Assembly (NCBI GenBank): GCA_947579605.1
Contig: OX388314.1
Coordinates: 5,022,001-5,086,000 of the forward strand
Length of the DNA stretch: 64,000 bases
DNA from: Athripsodes cinereus
Taxonomy: Eukaryota; Arthropoda; Insecta; Trichoptera; Leptoceridae
Reading direction: 5' to 3'
Part shown: positions 9,493 to 20,302 of the stretch, one piece after another
Layout: every line of letters starts with the position of its first letter
Position numbering within the stretch: the stretch's first letter is position 1
Notes under the pieces: generated by a model
What the model was told of the DNA's origin: nothing
Database searches by the model: none
The model's input: only the letters and a program-made list of their open reading frames with translations
Program-made: the position numbers and the translations under genes

Positions 9493-9676
9493 AGACGCCC
9501 CAATAAAGAATAGACCTCCTATTCTTATCTGTTGCCCTGCAAAAGGCAGGTATTCGTATATGAATGCATTTCAGACAATTAATATTCTTAACTTCTAATG
9601 ACACGGAGACGTTAACTTGAATACTTTTTACAAGTGGTTGATCCACTTGCTACCATACTTGTGGGCAATGTGATGA
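9493..9676 (+). mobile_element. SINE-C, diverged
   Basis: ACCTCCTATTCTTATCTG, GCAAAAGGCAGGTATTCG and GCTACCATACTTGTGGGCAA follow SINE-C order with many substitutions; an old copy. Confidence 0.6.
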
Positions 9677-10714
9677 AGTCTAGTTTTTACCCACTATTGA
9701 AAGTATTATTAATCAAGAAATGATTTTGGATCATCATCGATCTTGCAGGAGAGCAATCAGCTGTAGTTGGAGATTCTAAAAACATGATAGGAAGGACCAG
9801 CCATCTCAAAGCATGTTGATCCACATTAATTTTTAATAGGCCATTACTACGTTACATTAAAATGGTTTGAAATTTATGCTGTATCAAAACCTTACTTTTG
9901 TCATGAATTCAGATTTATCTTCTATTTACTTCATACACGTCAAGATTCTGTCGTTGAATCTCTCATACTTCAGGTAATGAAGAAATGATGTGCAGTTGCA
10001 GTGGACATCAAATTTAAGACTTTAATCGACTTCATCACTTAGTAAAAATATGTAGGTATGTACATAAAAAGGGCTCATATAACAATAATAGAGTTGCGAT
10101 ATATTTTTATATTCTTTCACTGGAGGACACAGCGTATAATATCACCTTAGACTAGTTTATAGTACAAGTATCTAGTATTAATAGTTGTAATGTCGTGACA
10201 TATAATTTGTACTACATATTGTTATTATGACATATAAAACAAACTCAACATCACGAATTTAACGTGATTTTTACATTACATACGTTTTCATCAATAACAT
10301 CACCGAGATGTATTCTGTGCCCGTCACTTTTTCAAGCTACTCAACGGTATCATATTTAATCCAATAATACTGGAAAATTTCAATATATTTATGTATATGT
10401 TCCCGATGCATATGGACGTTCTCAACCTCAACACATAACAGTACAAACATATTGGCAAACTCCCCAGTGGGGAGGGCTATTCAAATATTGGATAACCCCT
10501 TGGCTGGAGAAGTTGATTGAAAATCGAGGATATATTGTAGATGTGTTATCGTTTGGATATCTTTTAAGGTTATTTTCTGGGATCGCATTGGCCTTCAGCT
10601 GTATGGATCCTTGTAAGAATCGTCTTATTGTCAGTACCTAATCATAATAATACATCGTCATAATATTTCGTTACTTATAAGTACCGATGTACACTTCTAA
10701 GTACCTACTGAGGA
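9677..10714. other. unannotated AT-rich stretch
   Basis: About 1 kb with no repeat family or coding region recognised. A short self-complementary piece, AACTCCCCAGTGGGGAG, lies near 10457-10473. Confidence 0.4.
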
Positions 10715-11055
10715 ATAAATGCAGTGGAGGTGCAATCGCTGAGAAAAATGGTTGGTAAAACGTTGCGTGAGTGAAGAATGAGGATATCAGAAAAATGAGC
10801 GGATGCACGAGGATTGTTGTGTACAGAATGCGCGTGAGTAAGCTGCAGTAGTTTGGGCATGTTGAACGAATGAACGAAGTAAGAAAATGACAAAGAGGAT
10901 ATACTTGTCTGGAAGAAAGGGTGTGATGAAGCGCGGGCGTCTGAGCAGTATGTTGCTTGATCACATGGATCAAATTCTCAAGGACGGCCATGTATTGAGT
11001 AAGAGAAATTGACGTGCGTGCATGAGAAATTTTTATGAATGTAGAGGGTTTATAC
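10715..11055 (+). pseudogene. LINE-E-related C-terminus, degenerate
   Basis: The plus strand gives a decayed series: KMVGKTLRE, RMRVSKLQ, FGHVERMNEVRK and LLDHMDQILKDGHVL. These correspond to GKSLRDR, KLRWFGHVERMNE and WQDHLNQILQDGHVL of LINE-E. Stops and frameshifts make it inactive. A minus-strand frame of 133 codons over it is a shadow. Confidence 0.65.
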
Positions 11056-11587
11056 CATAAGCCCAGATACATCTTATTATAAAAAATATAAGTGTAAGTT
11101 ACAATACTAACAGTAATCAGTTACAGAAGAAACAGGTCGATATTACTTAAAATATCAAAACTACAGCAAGAAATAATTACCTATGTAAATTAGATATTTT
11201 TGAGTGAGCACATTAATTTCGCCACCCTCTGCATATGATTTTATGGCCCGTAGTCAAAACACATTATTTAGCGTTACTTTTTCGGTCGAATATAAACGAC
11301 GTTGCGAGAAAGTGTCAACCTTCGTAGCAACTTGTGTATTTAGCTACGAAAATTACACTTCATCGTGTTATGGCAAAAAGAGTTTTAATATGAAAATTCT
11401 TCTTTATTTAATTTTATGACATTTGAAAAAAGAAGAGGAAAGAATATCTAATTAAAAATTGATATTAAAATTATCAATTTTGTTAAATTAAATACTTATT
11501 TATGACATTTACTTTGTTAACATTTGGAATAAGTAATTTATTCGATTATTCCTTCAACAACGCCAAATGTATAAACATTAACGAGTA
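11056..11587. other. AT-rich spacer
   Basis: Nothing recognised. Confidence 0.5.
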
Positions 11588-11634
11588 TAAAATAATAATA
11601 ATAATAATAATCGATGATAATAATAATAATAAAT
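11588..11634 (+). repeat. AAT microsatellite
   Basis: Two runs of ATA/AAT triplets separated by TCGATG. Confidence 0.9.
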
Positions 11635-12732
11635 AACGAGTTACTGATAAGGCGGTCTTATCATCTTGAGACAACAAGCCCCGAAATTACAACCAGAAAT
11701 TATTTAATAAGTACTACAAATAAAAATAATTATACATTAAATTTAAACCAATTTCAGATAAAAACCATCGACGGTGATTAATATTAAATGACAAAACCCG
11801 ATTTTTTTATTCGATGCGTCCGAATTCTATGAACAAAGTCCGATTTTCGTTATCTTCTTAAAATGCAATACCTTGTTCTAGGAAATAACTGTTCTTGATC
11901 AGAATTTTAAAACCGAATATTAGAATAAAATACGCTATGTCCATCATAATGGATTAAAATTTAATAAAAAAATATGCTTAAGAACATTTAGAGTTTGACA
12001 TGCAAAAAAAAACTTTTATCTTTCTGGCAATATGTTTTATCAAACTTTAGCTCTTGAATATGACGTTTCTATAAATACCTTGAGTTCGAATTTCTGCCTC
12101 GGGTCTGATAAAATAACAAACAGTTTTAAATGATAATATTACAAACATATAATCCCTACCCATTGGTTAAAAAAAACTTTTTAAATGAATCCACATTTTT
12201 ATAATCGATACAACCGTAACCGTAAACACCTCACAATAACTAGGACAGGTTTTTTGACAAGTTTCGGACTCTGGCCAGTGATATACTTACATTAATTATT
12301 AACTTAAGTGATAAGATATCAAATGATATTTAATAGTAGCAGCATTAAGCTTACATAATATAATTACCGAATTTTATTTGGAGCGGTTAGTAACAGAGAA
12401 AAATGTATAAAGAACGATATGAATTCATGGAATTGAAGATCTCAAACAAAGAAAATTTGGAAGTGGAAAAAATCTAAAGGAACGCAAGACCGAATGTTCA
12501 AATTTATGTAAACCATTTTTTTTAATGTATCAAAAGGGTGGGAGTAATGTGTTAAATGTGAATACATAAAAGCGATGTTGCAAATATCCGCATATTTTTG
12601 AAATTTCGCGTACACTCATAAACAAGCGAGATTTTAGGGTGCATGGATAGAAAAGCATCTCCGACGTGAGCGAATGAATGAGTGTAATAAAAAAGGGTTG
12701 ACACAAAAGAAATGCACTTTATCCACACTTAC
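11635..12732. other. probable TRIT1 intron sequence, AT-rich
   Basis: It follows the donor site of the downstream TRIT1 exon on the minus strand. No further TRIT1 exon (GFKEF, KRYARxQxRW or the C-terminal zinc finger) could be read here. Confidence 0.4.
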
Positions 12733-13157
12733 CTTAGAATTCTCCTCCTATTATTGGGATGCAGCATATTAGCCCTTTCAGGATCCACTTCCTTAAGTTT
12801 TGCGAACAGAACTTCGTTACTCAATTTACAATCGTCCCCGTAAAATTCATCATCTTCAGTATCTGAAGGAGACGAAGACGATTCATCTCCTTGCGAAGCT
12901 TTGTAAGAGCTTTCACCCTCGTTGATTCGTGCACCACTTGGTGTCTCCGCTTCAGTGGTCGTTTCGGACGTGATCGGTGTACCAATTTTCAATTTCTTTC
13001 TCTGCATCTTTTTCTCGGCGTCCATTTCTGATACAAGCTTGGTCGTAGAGGTGATATTAACTTCTTCAACAAGGACTTTCCACAATATAGATTCTATATA
13101 ATAGTTCGTCCCGCCGACCACGATCGGAATTTTGTTTTGGGACAGCAAATCGTCGAT
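12733..13157 (-). CDS. TRIT1: tRNA dimethylallyltransferase, internal exon 2 seen
   Basis: TRIT1/MiaA transfers a dimethylallyl group from DMAPP to N6 of A37 in tRNAs reading UNN codons, in cytosol and mitochondria. This 425-bp exon starts after a CAG acceptor with IDDLLSQNKIPIVVGGTNYY and continues IESILWKVLVE. Next comes a roughly 75-residue Ser/Glu/Asp-rich insert (SSSSPSDTEDDEFYGDD), then EVLFAKLKEVDPERANMLHP and NNRRRILR. It ends at an AG/GTAAGT donor in phase 2. The GGTNYY motif, the DPERAxxxHPN block and the following arginines are the conserved substrate-binding core. The acidic insert is longer than in bacterial MiaA and may be insect-specific. No stop or frameshift is present, so the exon looks functional. 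Confidence 0.93.
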
Positions 13158-13568
13158 CTGACAGAATTATAGTTAAGGTAAATAAATAAAAGGCAAAAAA
13201 AGAACGAACTAAGGGGATGAAATAAAAAGATACACGTAGACTAAAAATAAACAAGACCTTTAAGTAAAATCCAGACACGACCTTCTTGAAAATAAAAATA
13301 ATCAAATACATCTTAATAGGATTTCTGTTGATAAAAATTTTTGATAAATATTTACAGAAAAGTTCACCTTTTTTCTAAGTAATATGAAATGTTTAAATCT
13401 ATCTTGGAATAATGTCAAAGATATTGAGTAAGTTCATACCCCAAATGTTTGCAATAAAAATTTAATTTTAATGCATTTCTCTATGGAATTGTTTGTAATC
13501 AATTTACGATTAAATCATCCCTTAAAACGCACTTAGTGAGAGATTCTAATAAATAATGAAAAGGATAC
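13158..13568 (-). other. TRIT1 intron (411 bp)
   Basis: Minus strand: donor GTT/GTATCC after codon V of RNRAMKV, acceptor TTCTGTCAG before IDDLL. Phase 0 on both sides. AT-rich, with no TE recognised inside. Confidence 0.85.
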
Positions 13569-13706
13569 AACTTTCATGGCTCTATTCCTGAAGTCCAAAA
13601 CGGTGCAAGTTTGGTGAGGATGAAGAATGTCTATGATATGATGAGGGGCTCGAGCACGTTCTTGGACGGTAGCTTTAGCGCTTACAACATCCAGACCTTT
13701 GTAGAG
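13569..13706 (-). CDS. TRIT1: tRNA dimethylallyltransferase, internal exon 1 seen
   Basis: A 138-bp exon (46 codons, phase 0 at both ends). It starts after the acceptor TTGTTACAG and reads LYKGLDVVSAKATVQERARA, PHHIIDILHP, then TVLDFRNRAMKV. It matches the MiaA/TRIT1 region just after the substrate-proximal SADSMQ motif (QxYKGLDxxTAK, PHHLID). The join to 12733-13157 is in frame and continuous with the family alignment. The preceding exon, with the GxTGTGKS P-loop and SADSMQ, should lie at higher coordinates but was not found up to the window end. Either the intron is very long or that exon is off the window. Confidence 0.93.
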
Positions 13707-13853
13707 CTGTAACAAAAACAAAATAACATATTTTTTTATGATTAAATATAAATCACCCAGTGCCATGCTTTCCATACATGCAAAAAAGCATCGTTTGGCT
13801 GGCAAAAAACTGCACATTTTCTTAAATTGTTAAAATCGCCAAATATCTTTCAA

Positions 13854-14004
13854 TACTACTACTACCACTACAACATCATCACGGCATATCCTAAAAGTGG
13901 GGTAAACAGCAGACCAGCTGATTGCAATAAACATGCAAGCCGTCTTCTCTGTGCCAACAAAAAATTAAGACGTTCAGGGTGGGTGGCAAACCTCATCGCT
14001 GAAT
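13854..14004 (-). mobile_element. SINE-C 3' part, probably in the TRIT1 intron
   Basis: Plus-strand ACTACTACCACTACAACATC, GGCATATCCTAAAAGTGGG and CGTTCAGGGTGGGTGGCAAA; the 5' half is missing. Confidence 0.8.
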
Positions 14005-14165
14005 ATCTCTATTTTTTTACCAAATTGAAAATTTGAAAGCCAGGGGGGGGGGCGCAAGTTCACAATTTTCTTTCAATTTATGTACCATTCACATAAAAGT
14101 AGGTCTGCATTACTAATGTACCTACAATAAGAGACGTCGCGTTTTGATTCAAAACTACGTTATAA

Positions 14166-14222
14166 AAATTACTATTACCATTACGGCATATATCACAAGT
14201 GGGGTAGCCAGCAGACAGTATG
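14166..14222 (-). mobile_element. SINE-C 3' scrap
   Basis: TTACGGCATATATCACAAG and TGGGGTAGCCAGCAGACAG only; it directly precedes the tandem array. Confidence 0.7.
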
Positions 14223-14278
14223 TAAATAATTGTGAAACTGTTTTGTACAAGGATTGCCATTCAACAGATTGTACTGGA

Positions 14279-14800
14279 ATAGATAGAACAGAAGGAAAAA
14301 TAAATGAGAAGAATGCAGTAGAACAGAGTAGAGTAAAAAGAATAAATGAGAAATAGCAGTGGAATAGAGTAGAACAGAAATAATAAATGAGAAGAATAGA
14401 GTAGAACAAAAATAATACATGAGAAGAATGCAGTGCAATAGAGTAGAACAGAAATAAGAAATGAGAAGAATAGAGTAGAACAAAAATAATAAATGAAAAG
14501 AATGCAGTGGAATAGAGTAGAACAGAAATAATAAATGAGAAGAAAAGAGTAGAACAAAAATAATAAATGAGAAGAATGCTGTGGAATAGAGAATAACAGA
14601 AATAATAAATGAGAAGAATAGAGTAGAACAAAAATAATAAATGAGAAGAATGCAGTGCAATAGAGTAGAACAGAAATAATAAATGAGAAGAATAGAGTAG
14701 AACAAAAATAATAAATGAGAAGAATGCAGTGGAATAGAGTAGAGTAAAAAGAATAATTAGAAGAATCCAGTGGAATAGAGTAGAGTTAAAAGAATAAAGC
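14279..14800 (+). repeat. minisatellite, 74-bp higher-order unit
   Basis: Alternating monomers. A type (42 bp): GAGAAGAATGCAGTGGAATA then GAGTAGAACAGAAATAATAA and AT. B type (32 bp): the same unit lacking a 10-bp GCAGTGGAAT block and with CAAAAATAA. Their A-B pairing gives a 74-bp higher-order period, repeated about six times with variant units at both ends. The minus strand has no stops over 223 codons because the unit has none in two frames; the resulting F/L/S/Y peptide is fortuitous. Confidence 0.9.
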
Positions 14801-15000
14801 ACAACAGAACAGAACACAAACAGCAAAGAAGTAAAGTAAATATACTAATCAAACAGCTAATATAATGCAAAAGATACATTAAGAATTAAATTCTCGATAT
14901 CTTTTCTACAAAATATACCTACTCATATGTAGCCATGCGCTGATTTCCTGTTATAGAAAAAAAAAACACTCATTTGTCTAGTCTACGATTTAATTCAATG

Positions 15001-15746
15001 AATAATTATTCATATGACCTATTGAATTTTTTTATTCCAACTGCATTTTTCTAGTAAAACTGGACTTTCTTATTAAAGGTCAGTAGAAACAACGCATATG
15101 GCCACTGGCGGATACTTGTTAATCCTTAGATAAGTTGTAGAATTCGTACAAAAAAACCCAATTATTATTGACATAAACTTATTGGTGGCGCGGCGATCGA
15201 ATCATGAATATTTAATTTGCCTTAATTGTATGGATTTATTGTCGAAAATTTTAATTGCCAATTTTTATTATCGAATTGATTTATAAAGGCGCAGCACAAG
15301 AAAACATAAAATTGACAATGTACTCTAAATGTCAAACTGTAAACGATTCTTACACTAGTTTTGTTCTCGTCTTTTGAAAATAATAGTTCTTACTCCGTCC
15401 ATTTTCATAAAACCTATAATAAAAAATCTATACTATCTATACCATCACGGCATATACCACACGAAGGGTAGCCAGCAGTTCAGATGCATGCAATAAACAT
15501 GCAAGCTGTTTACTCCGTGCCAACAAAAAATTAAGACATTCAAGAAACCTAAGCTTTGAATTTAAGATGTAAAATATCCTTTATATAATTTAATACCTGT
15601 CTTCTACAGAACACTCGAAAACTTATGGCAAAGAGTAGAGACCAATTTTTTACCGGGTGCCTCACGGTAAACACTAATATATAACTATGTTATATTAACG
15701 GTTGTACAGTTTATGATAATAAAAGAAACGGTTAAAATAATTTGTG
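15001..15746. repeat. 746-bp exact duplication, copy 1
   Basis: Base for base it appears identical to 16462-17207 (offset 1461). It contains a diverged minus-strand SINE-C at 15429-15668. Left border ...TTCAATG; right border followed by the 10-base filler TATATTATAG before the next block. Confidence 0.9.
15429..15668 (-). mobile_element. SINE-C inside the duplicated segment
   Basis: TACCATCACGGCATATACC, GGGTAGCCAGCAGTTCAG and CACTCGAAAACTTATGG, then ACCGGGTGCCTCACGG. A near complete but diverged copy; its duplicate is at 16890-17129. Confidence 0.8.
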
Positions 15747-15756
15747 TATATTATAG

Positions 15757-16460
15757 GGCGAGAATAAAATTATTGGCGATATAATTTCCGGCTTTTTTTG
15801 CAAGGTCGTAAGATTATCAACATTATACATTGTTCTATGTATATTGAAACACAAAGACTGGCCTTCATCAAAAACAATAATTTACATATATTTTATTTTC
15901 AATACTTTTTAACCAAAATGCCACGGTTACGTGATTGAATAAATTGACACTGTAGAATATATTCAATGCGTCATAAAAATGCGTCCTAATATGTATCATC
16001 ACTGAATGTCAAATATTTGATACAAAGCGCAGATGACAAGATCAATCTCGATTGAGATGTCTAATTGGTTTTGTTATTTAAAAAAAAAAGATATATATGG
16101 GTTTTAACCTTATACACTTTTCACAGTAAGCTTAAAGCTTGTACCGTGAAAGTCTAGTTTGCCGGCACCTGATTTGAACCACAGACCCCCTGTTCACGAG
16201 GTCGAGACTCAACCTCCAGGATAACGACGAACTCGTTGAAATCCTGGTTATGAAAAAAAATATATAAACATTCTAAACATTTGTTGCTGACTGGTCGAAC
16301 TAGCAGCCGATAATGTACATACCTATCCAATTAAATTGTTCCAGTTAAAGTTAAATTGTTGATACATTGCGTTTTTTTTATTATTTATTTATGTGTATTT
16401 TTACATTTTTTTATGTATGTTTTAGTATTGTTTTCTTTATTTTTTTCTTGAATAAAGTAC
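15757..16460 (+). mobile_element. unidentified retroelement-like block, copy 1
   Basis: It begins GGCGAGAATAAAATTATTGG and ends TTTCTTGAATAAAGTAC, with an AATAAA signal near the end. It contains a minus-strand SINE-A relic (about 16086-16230) with an 18-base deletion relative to the copy at 19210-19928; otherwise the two differ at roughly ten positions. It is bounded on both sides by the identical 746-bp repeat. Confidence 0.6.
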
Positions 16461-16461
16461 T

Positions 16462-17207
16462 AATAATTATTCATATGACCTATTGAATTTTTTTATTCCA
16501 ACTGCATTTTTCTAGTAAAACTGGACTTTCTTATTAAAGGTCAGTAGAAACAACGCATATGGCCACTGGCGGATACTTGTTAATCCTTAGATAAGTTGTA
16601 GAATTCGTACAAAAAAACCCAATTATTATTGACATAAACTTATTGGTGGCGCGGCGATCGAATCATGAATATTTAATTTGCCTTAATTGTATGGATTTAT
16701 TGTCGAAAATTTTAATTGCCAATTTTTATTATCGAATTGATTTATAAAGGCGCAGCACAAGAAAACATAAAATTGACAATGTACTCTAAATGTCAAACTG
16801 TAAACGATTCTTACACTAGTTTTGTTCTCGTCTTTTGAAAATAATAGTTCTTACTCCGTCCATTTTCATAAAACCTATAATAAAAAATCTATACTATCTA
16901 TACCATCACGGCATATACCACACGAAGGGTAGCCAGCAGTTCAGATGCATGCAATAAACATGCAAGCTGTTTACTCCGTGCCAACAAAAAATTAAGACAT
17001 TCAAGAAACCTAAGCTTTGAATTTAAGATGTAAAATATCCTTTATATAATTTAATACCTGTCTTCTACAGAACACTCGAAAACTTATGGCAAAGAGTAGA
17101 GACCAATTTTTTACCGGGTGCCTCACGGTAAACACTAATATATAACTATGTTATATTAACGGTTGTACAGTTTATGATAATAAAAGAAACGGTTAAAATA
17201 ATTTGTG
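16462..17207. repeat. 746-bp exact duplication, copy 2
   Basis: Identical in my reading to 15001-15746, starting directly after GAATAAAGTAC of the intervening block and followed by CGTTTCAGAAG. It includes the duplicated SINE-C at 16890-17129. Confidence 0.9.
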
Positions 17208-17940
17208 CGTTTCAGAAGTGAAGAGAAATTCAATGAATTTCTATGATTTTCGACCAAGCCCATACCTAGTTCCGGAAGAACTATGGAAGCTACATGAAAA
17301 GTACTGTCAGGGGTATTTTCGGCTTCAAAGGAAAATGAAATGTTAGTGGGGGTGTGGGTATTGCCGGGAAGATTCAAGCGATTTTTAGACATGTCTAAAG
17401 TAATGATAAATGGCAAGGGTGAGCCCTAGACTCCTGAAATATGTTAAATAAATAAAAATAAAACACTAATATTAATTCTTCCACAGTGACATTATTAATC
17501 ACGAGTCGGCTTTTAAGAGCTTTCGTTCTCTTCATCAGGCTAACGTAAAGCTAATGTAACCCTTTACGATTACAGATTGTGACCTAACATAGAGTTCAAA
17601 AGAAATTATCACAAAAATCAATTGTTACTACAACATACATTATTACGAACCGACTCAAATATTTATAAGACATGACAAATTTTAATGATTAAGTTAAATA
17701 AGGTATTAACGGTTTCACTATACCTACGACCATACTAAGTTATGTTAACTCTAGTTTTTCCGCGTTGTTCCTTATCAAATGACGATATAAATCAAAGGCT
17801 GAAGGACGCTGTTGAGATAAAGCATTGGAGTAGTGACATCTGACTAGATAGTGGCCAGTGGCTTGTTGATATAACAAATTAGGTATTACTTAGTTCAGTA
17901 GCGGCACTAAAACTGAGTGTAATTCAATTATCTTACAAAG
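17208..17940. other. unassigned stretch with an 86-codon minus frame
   Basis: A minus frame (17156-17416) starting MPFIITLDMSKNRLNLPG lies mostly in unique, somewhat less AT-rich DNA but matches nothing I know and runs into the duplicated segment. At 17510-17550 the minus strand reads CCTGATGAAGAGAACGAAAG, superficially ribozyme-like (rejected below). The remainder is featureless. Confidence 0.3.
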
Positions 17941-17944
17941 GATT

Positions 17945-18235
17945 TTAATGGTCACTTACAACCGTACAAAATCAAGAACTAATTACAGACGTATTCGAAC
18001 AACCATCTGGATTTCTCCTCCCAAGAAAACTTTGGTGTACGCTGAACCGACTCAGATGCGGAGTCGGTTGCACAGTGTACCACTTACACCGATGGGGACT
18101 TACCGATTCCTCGACATGTGCATGTGGAGAAATCCAAACAACGGAACATATAACTGACCACTGTCCTATATTCGCATTCATTGGAGGTATACAAGGCCTC
18201 CATTCTGTAACAGATGACCCAAAAACATGGATTCG
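17945..18235 (+). pseudogene. LINE C-terminal Cys/His-rich segment (LINE-F type)
   Basis: Frames combine to give LPRKLWCTLNRLRCGVG, HRWGLTDSSTCACGEIQT and TEHITDHCPIF. The pattern LNRLRxGxG...WGLxDSxxCxCGxxQTxxHIxxxCP is the zinc-knuckle-like end of several insect LINE polyproteins. It is frameshifted, and at about 18236 it switches abruptly to LINE-E sequence. Confidence 0.7.
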
Positions 18236-18244
18236 GACCCTCGA

Positions 18245-18455
18245 GATTCAAATGTAAATAAGTTACGATGGTTTGGGGATGTGAAAAGAATGAATGAGGA
18301 CAGAATGACCAAGAAGATGATATATTTGGCTGAGAGGAATGGTGCTCGGAGACGTGGACGTCCGAGAATCAAATGGCAAGATCATTTAAATCAAATCCTT
18401 CAGAACGGTCACGTGTTGAGAACATTGAACAGGAGAGCACTAACATTAACCTCGG
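18245..18455 (+). pseudogene. LINE-E C-terminus, fused behind LINE-F segment
   Basis: NVNKLRWFGDVKRMNEDRM, YLAERNGARRRGRPRIKWQD and HLNQILQNGHVLRTLNRRA correspond closely to the copy at 7911-8430. It lacks the 3' UTR and GTAT tail. Confidence 0.8.
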
Positions 18456-18562
18456 TGTCTGGTTGCATACAAATTCAAATATTTTTTATTTAAGTAAAAT
18501 TTACAACTTAATAATATTATATACACACCTTATTACTAAAAAAAAAACATTTATTACATATT

Positions 18563-18602
18563 TGACCCTCAAAATTGAGCAGTGCTCGTGCTTTGAGGGT
18601 TT
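18563..18602. other. hairpin ACCCTCAAA/TTTGAGGGT
   Basis: Perfect 9-bp arms (18565-18573 and 18592-18600), with a second small palindrome GAGCAGTGCTC in the loop. Function unknown; no T run follows. Confidence 0.5.
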
Positions 18603-18763
18603 AAACATATTTCATACAATTTACATCACACAATCAGTGTTGCCAGATACAGATCGGAAAACATTATAGGCTCCTCTCTAGATTTTGTCTGAAGAGATAT
18701 CTAGATCCAAAACCATTAAAAATATTTATATAGATGTGTGTTGCAAAAAAGATTTCCCACTCT

Positions 18764-18852
18764 TCTGTAAAAAGCAGGTATACGGAAAACATCACTTTAA
18801 GGCCTTTAACATCTTCAGTTCAACGAGGAGGTATGCCATCCGTCCTGAATAC
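18764..18852 (+). mobile_element. SINE-C, left part (interrupted)
   Basis: TTCCCACTCTTCTGTAAAAA, TTCAGTTCAACGAGGAGG and CATCCGTCCTGAATAC; continues at 18982 after a MITE insertion. Confidence 0.7.
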
Positions 18853-18981
18853 TGTGTTTAGGTAGTAGAATTCCATTATCAAAAAACAAGAACATTGTCA
18901 ATCCTGACAATGTCCTTGCCGTAACACGTCTCTCTAAAAAAAAACAATATAGTAGAAAAAAACACTTATTTTTTAATTTTA
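18853..18981. mobile_element. MITE-2-like insertion in SINE-C with TSD
   Basis: 129 bp flanked by TCCTGAATAC at 18843-18852 and 18982-18991, a 10-bp direct repeat of SINE-C sequence. The ends TGTGTTTAGGTAGTAGA and TATAGTAGAAAAAAACAC are partly inverted relative to each other. The internal palindrome ACATTGTC..GACAATGT is at 18892-18911. Confidence 0.6.
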
Positions 18982-19085
18982 TCCTGAATACCTTACTTAT
19001 TTTGGCATGGAGAGGATATCTTGCATGTTTGTTAAGTGCAGTTGATTTGTTGATCTGTTGATTACCCCACTAGTGAGATATTATA
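18982..19085 (+). mobile_element. SINE-C, right part
   Basis: CCTGAATACCTTACTTATTT, GGCATGGAGAGGATATCTTG and TTACCCCACTAGTGAGATAT. Confidence 0.7.
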
Positions 19086-19209
19086 TTGTGAAGGTGTGAA
19101 TGAAAAACAAAGAATGATTTCTTCGAAGTCACACCACTGGTTGTTACGTAACAATGATTTACTAAATATTCACGCTATAAATTTTAATATGTGTGTCATT
19201 CGTTTCTTT

Positions 19210-19928
19210 TGGCGAGAATAAAATTATTGGCGATATAATTTCCGGCTTTTTTTGCAAGGTCGTAAGATTATCAACATTATACATTGTTCTATGTATATTG
19301 AACGCAAAGACTGGCCTTCATCAAAAACAATAATTTACATATATTTTATTTTCAATACTTTTTAACCAAAATGCCACGGTTACGTGATTGAATAAATTGA
19401 CACTGTAGAATATATTCAATGCGTCATAAAAATGCGTCCTAATATGTATCATCACTGAATGTCAAATATTTGATACAAAGCGCAGATGACAAGATCAATC
19501 TCGATTGAGATGTCTAATTGGTTTTGTTATTTAAAAAAAAAGATATATCTGGGTTTTGTTATAAACCCAAATACAACCTTATACACTTTTCACAGTAAGC
19601 TTAAAGCTTGTACCGTGAAAGTGGAGTTTGCCGGCACCTGATTTGAACCACAGACCCCCTGTTCACGAGGTCGAGACTCACCCTCCAGGATACCGACGAA
19701 CTCGTTGAAATGCTAGTTATGAAAAAAAATATATAAACATTCTAAACATTTGTTACTGACTGGTCGAACTAGCAGCCGATAATGTACATACCTATCCGAT
19801 TAAATTGTTCCAGTTAAAGTTAAATTGTTGATACATTGCGTTTTTTTTATTATTTATTAATGTGTATTTTTACATTTTTTATGTATGTTTTAGTATTGTT
19901 TTCTTTATTTTTTTCTTGAATAAAGTAC
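19210..19928 (+). mobile_element. unidentified retroelement-like block, copy 2
   Basis: The same block as 15757-16460, retaining the full SINE-A middle (ATCTGGGTTTTGTTATAAAC) that copy 1 lost. It ends TTCTTGAATAAAGTAC. No obvious target duplication. The two copies are about 98% alike outside the deletion, so movement or duplication was recent. Confidence 0.65.
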
Positions 19929-20302
19929 CTCAAATTTATATTTTTAAGTTGGTAAGAAATTGATCTTGATTGGTTTGATCATTGTTGTATTTAATTGTTA
20001 TTTTTACTGTTTGATCCATATAGAATAAATAAAATAAAATAAACAAATAAGAAGTTTTATCATTTGAATAATGACGCTAGTTGTACCAGAAACGGATTTT
20101 GATGTTTTTATCACAATATTTATAATAGAGTAGGTATTTAAAATAATGTCAGCTGCAAAAAATTGCAATGACGTTATCAATGACATAACCAAACGTAACT
20201 ATTGGTCCATGATGGGTGAAAATGATCACCGATCACAAAGACCATGAGGTTGGCACGATCGTGCATATTCGCCCACGATTGTCTATATTTGTGTATGATC
20301 GA

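Noticed and set aside
14155..14826. Long minus-strand open frame (223 codons, hydrophobic)
   Set aside because: It lies entirely on the 42/32-bp tandem array, is open in two frames at once, and has only F/L/S/Y/I composition; it is a by-product of a stop-free repeat unit.
15001..17207. LTR retrotransposon reading of the repeat-block-repeat structure
   Set aside because: The 746-bp repeats do not start TG or end CA, contain an old SINE-C, and the inner block has no gag/pol, primer-binding site or polypurine tract.
17505..17550. Hammerhead ribozyme candidate (minus, CTGATGA...GAAA)
   Set aside because: The 7 bases between the two cores cannot form stem II, and the sequence after GAAA does not give a NUH cleavage site closing stem III.
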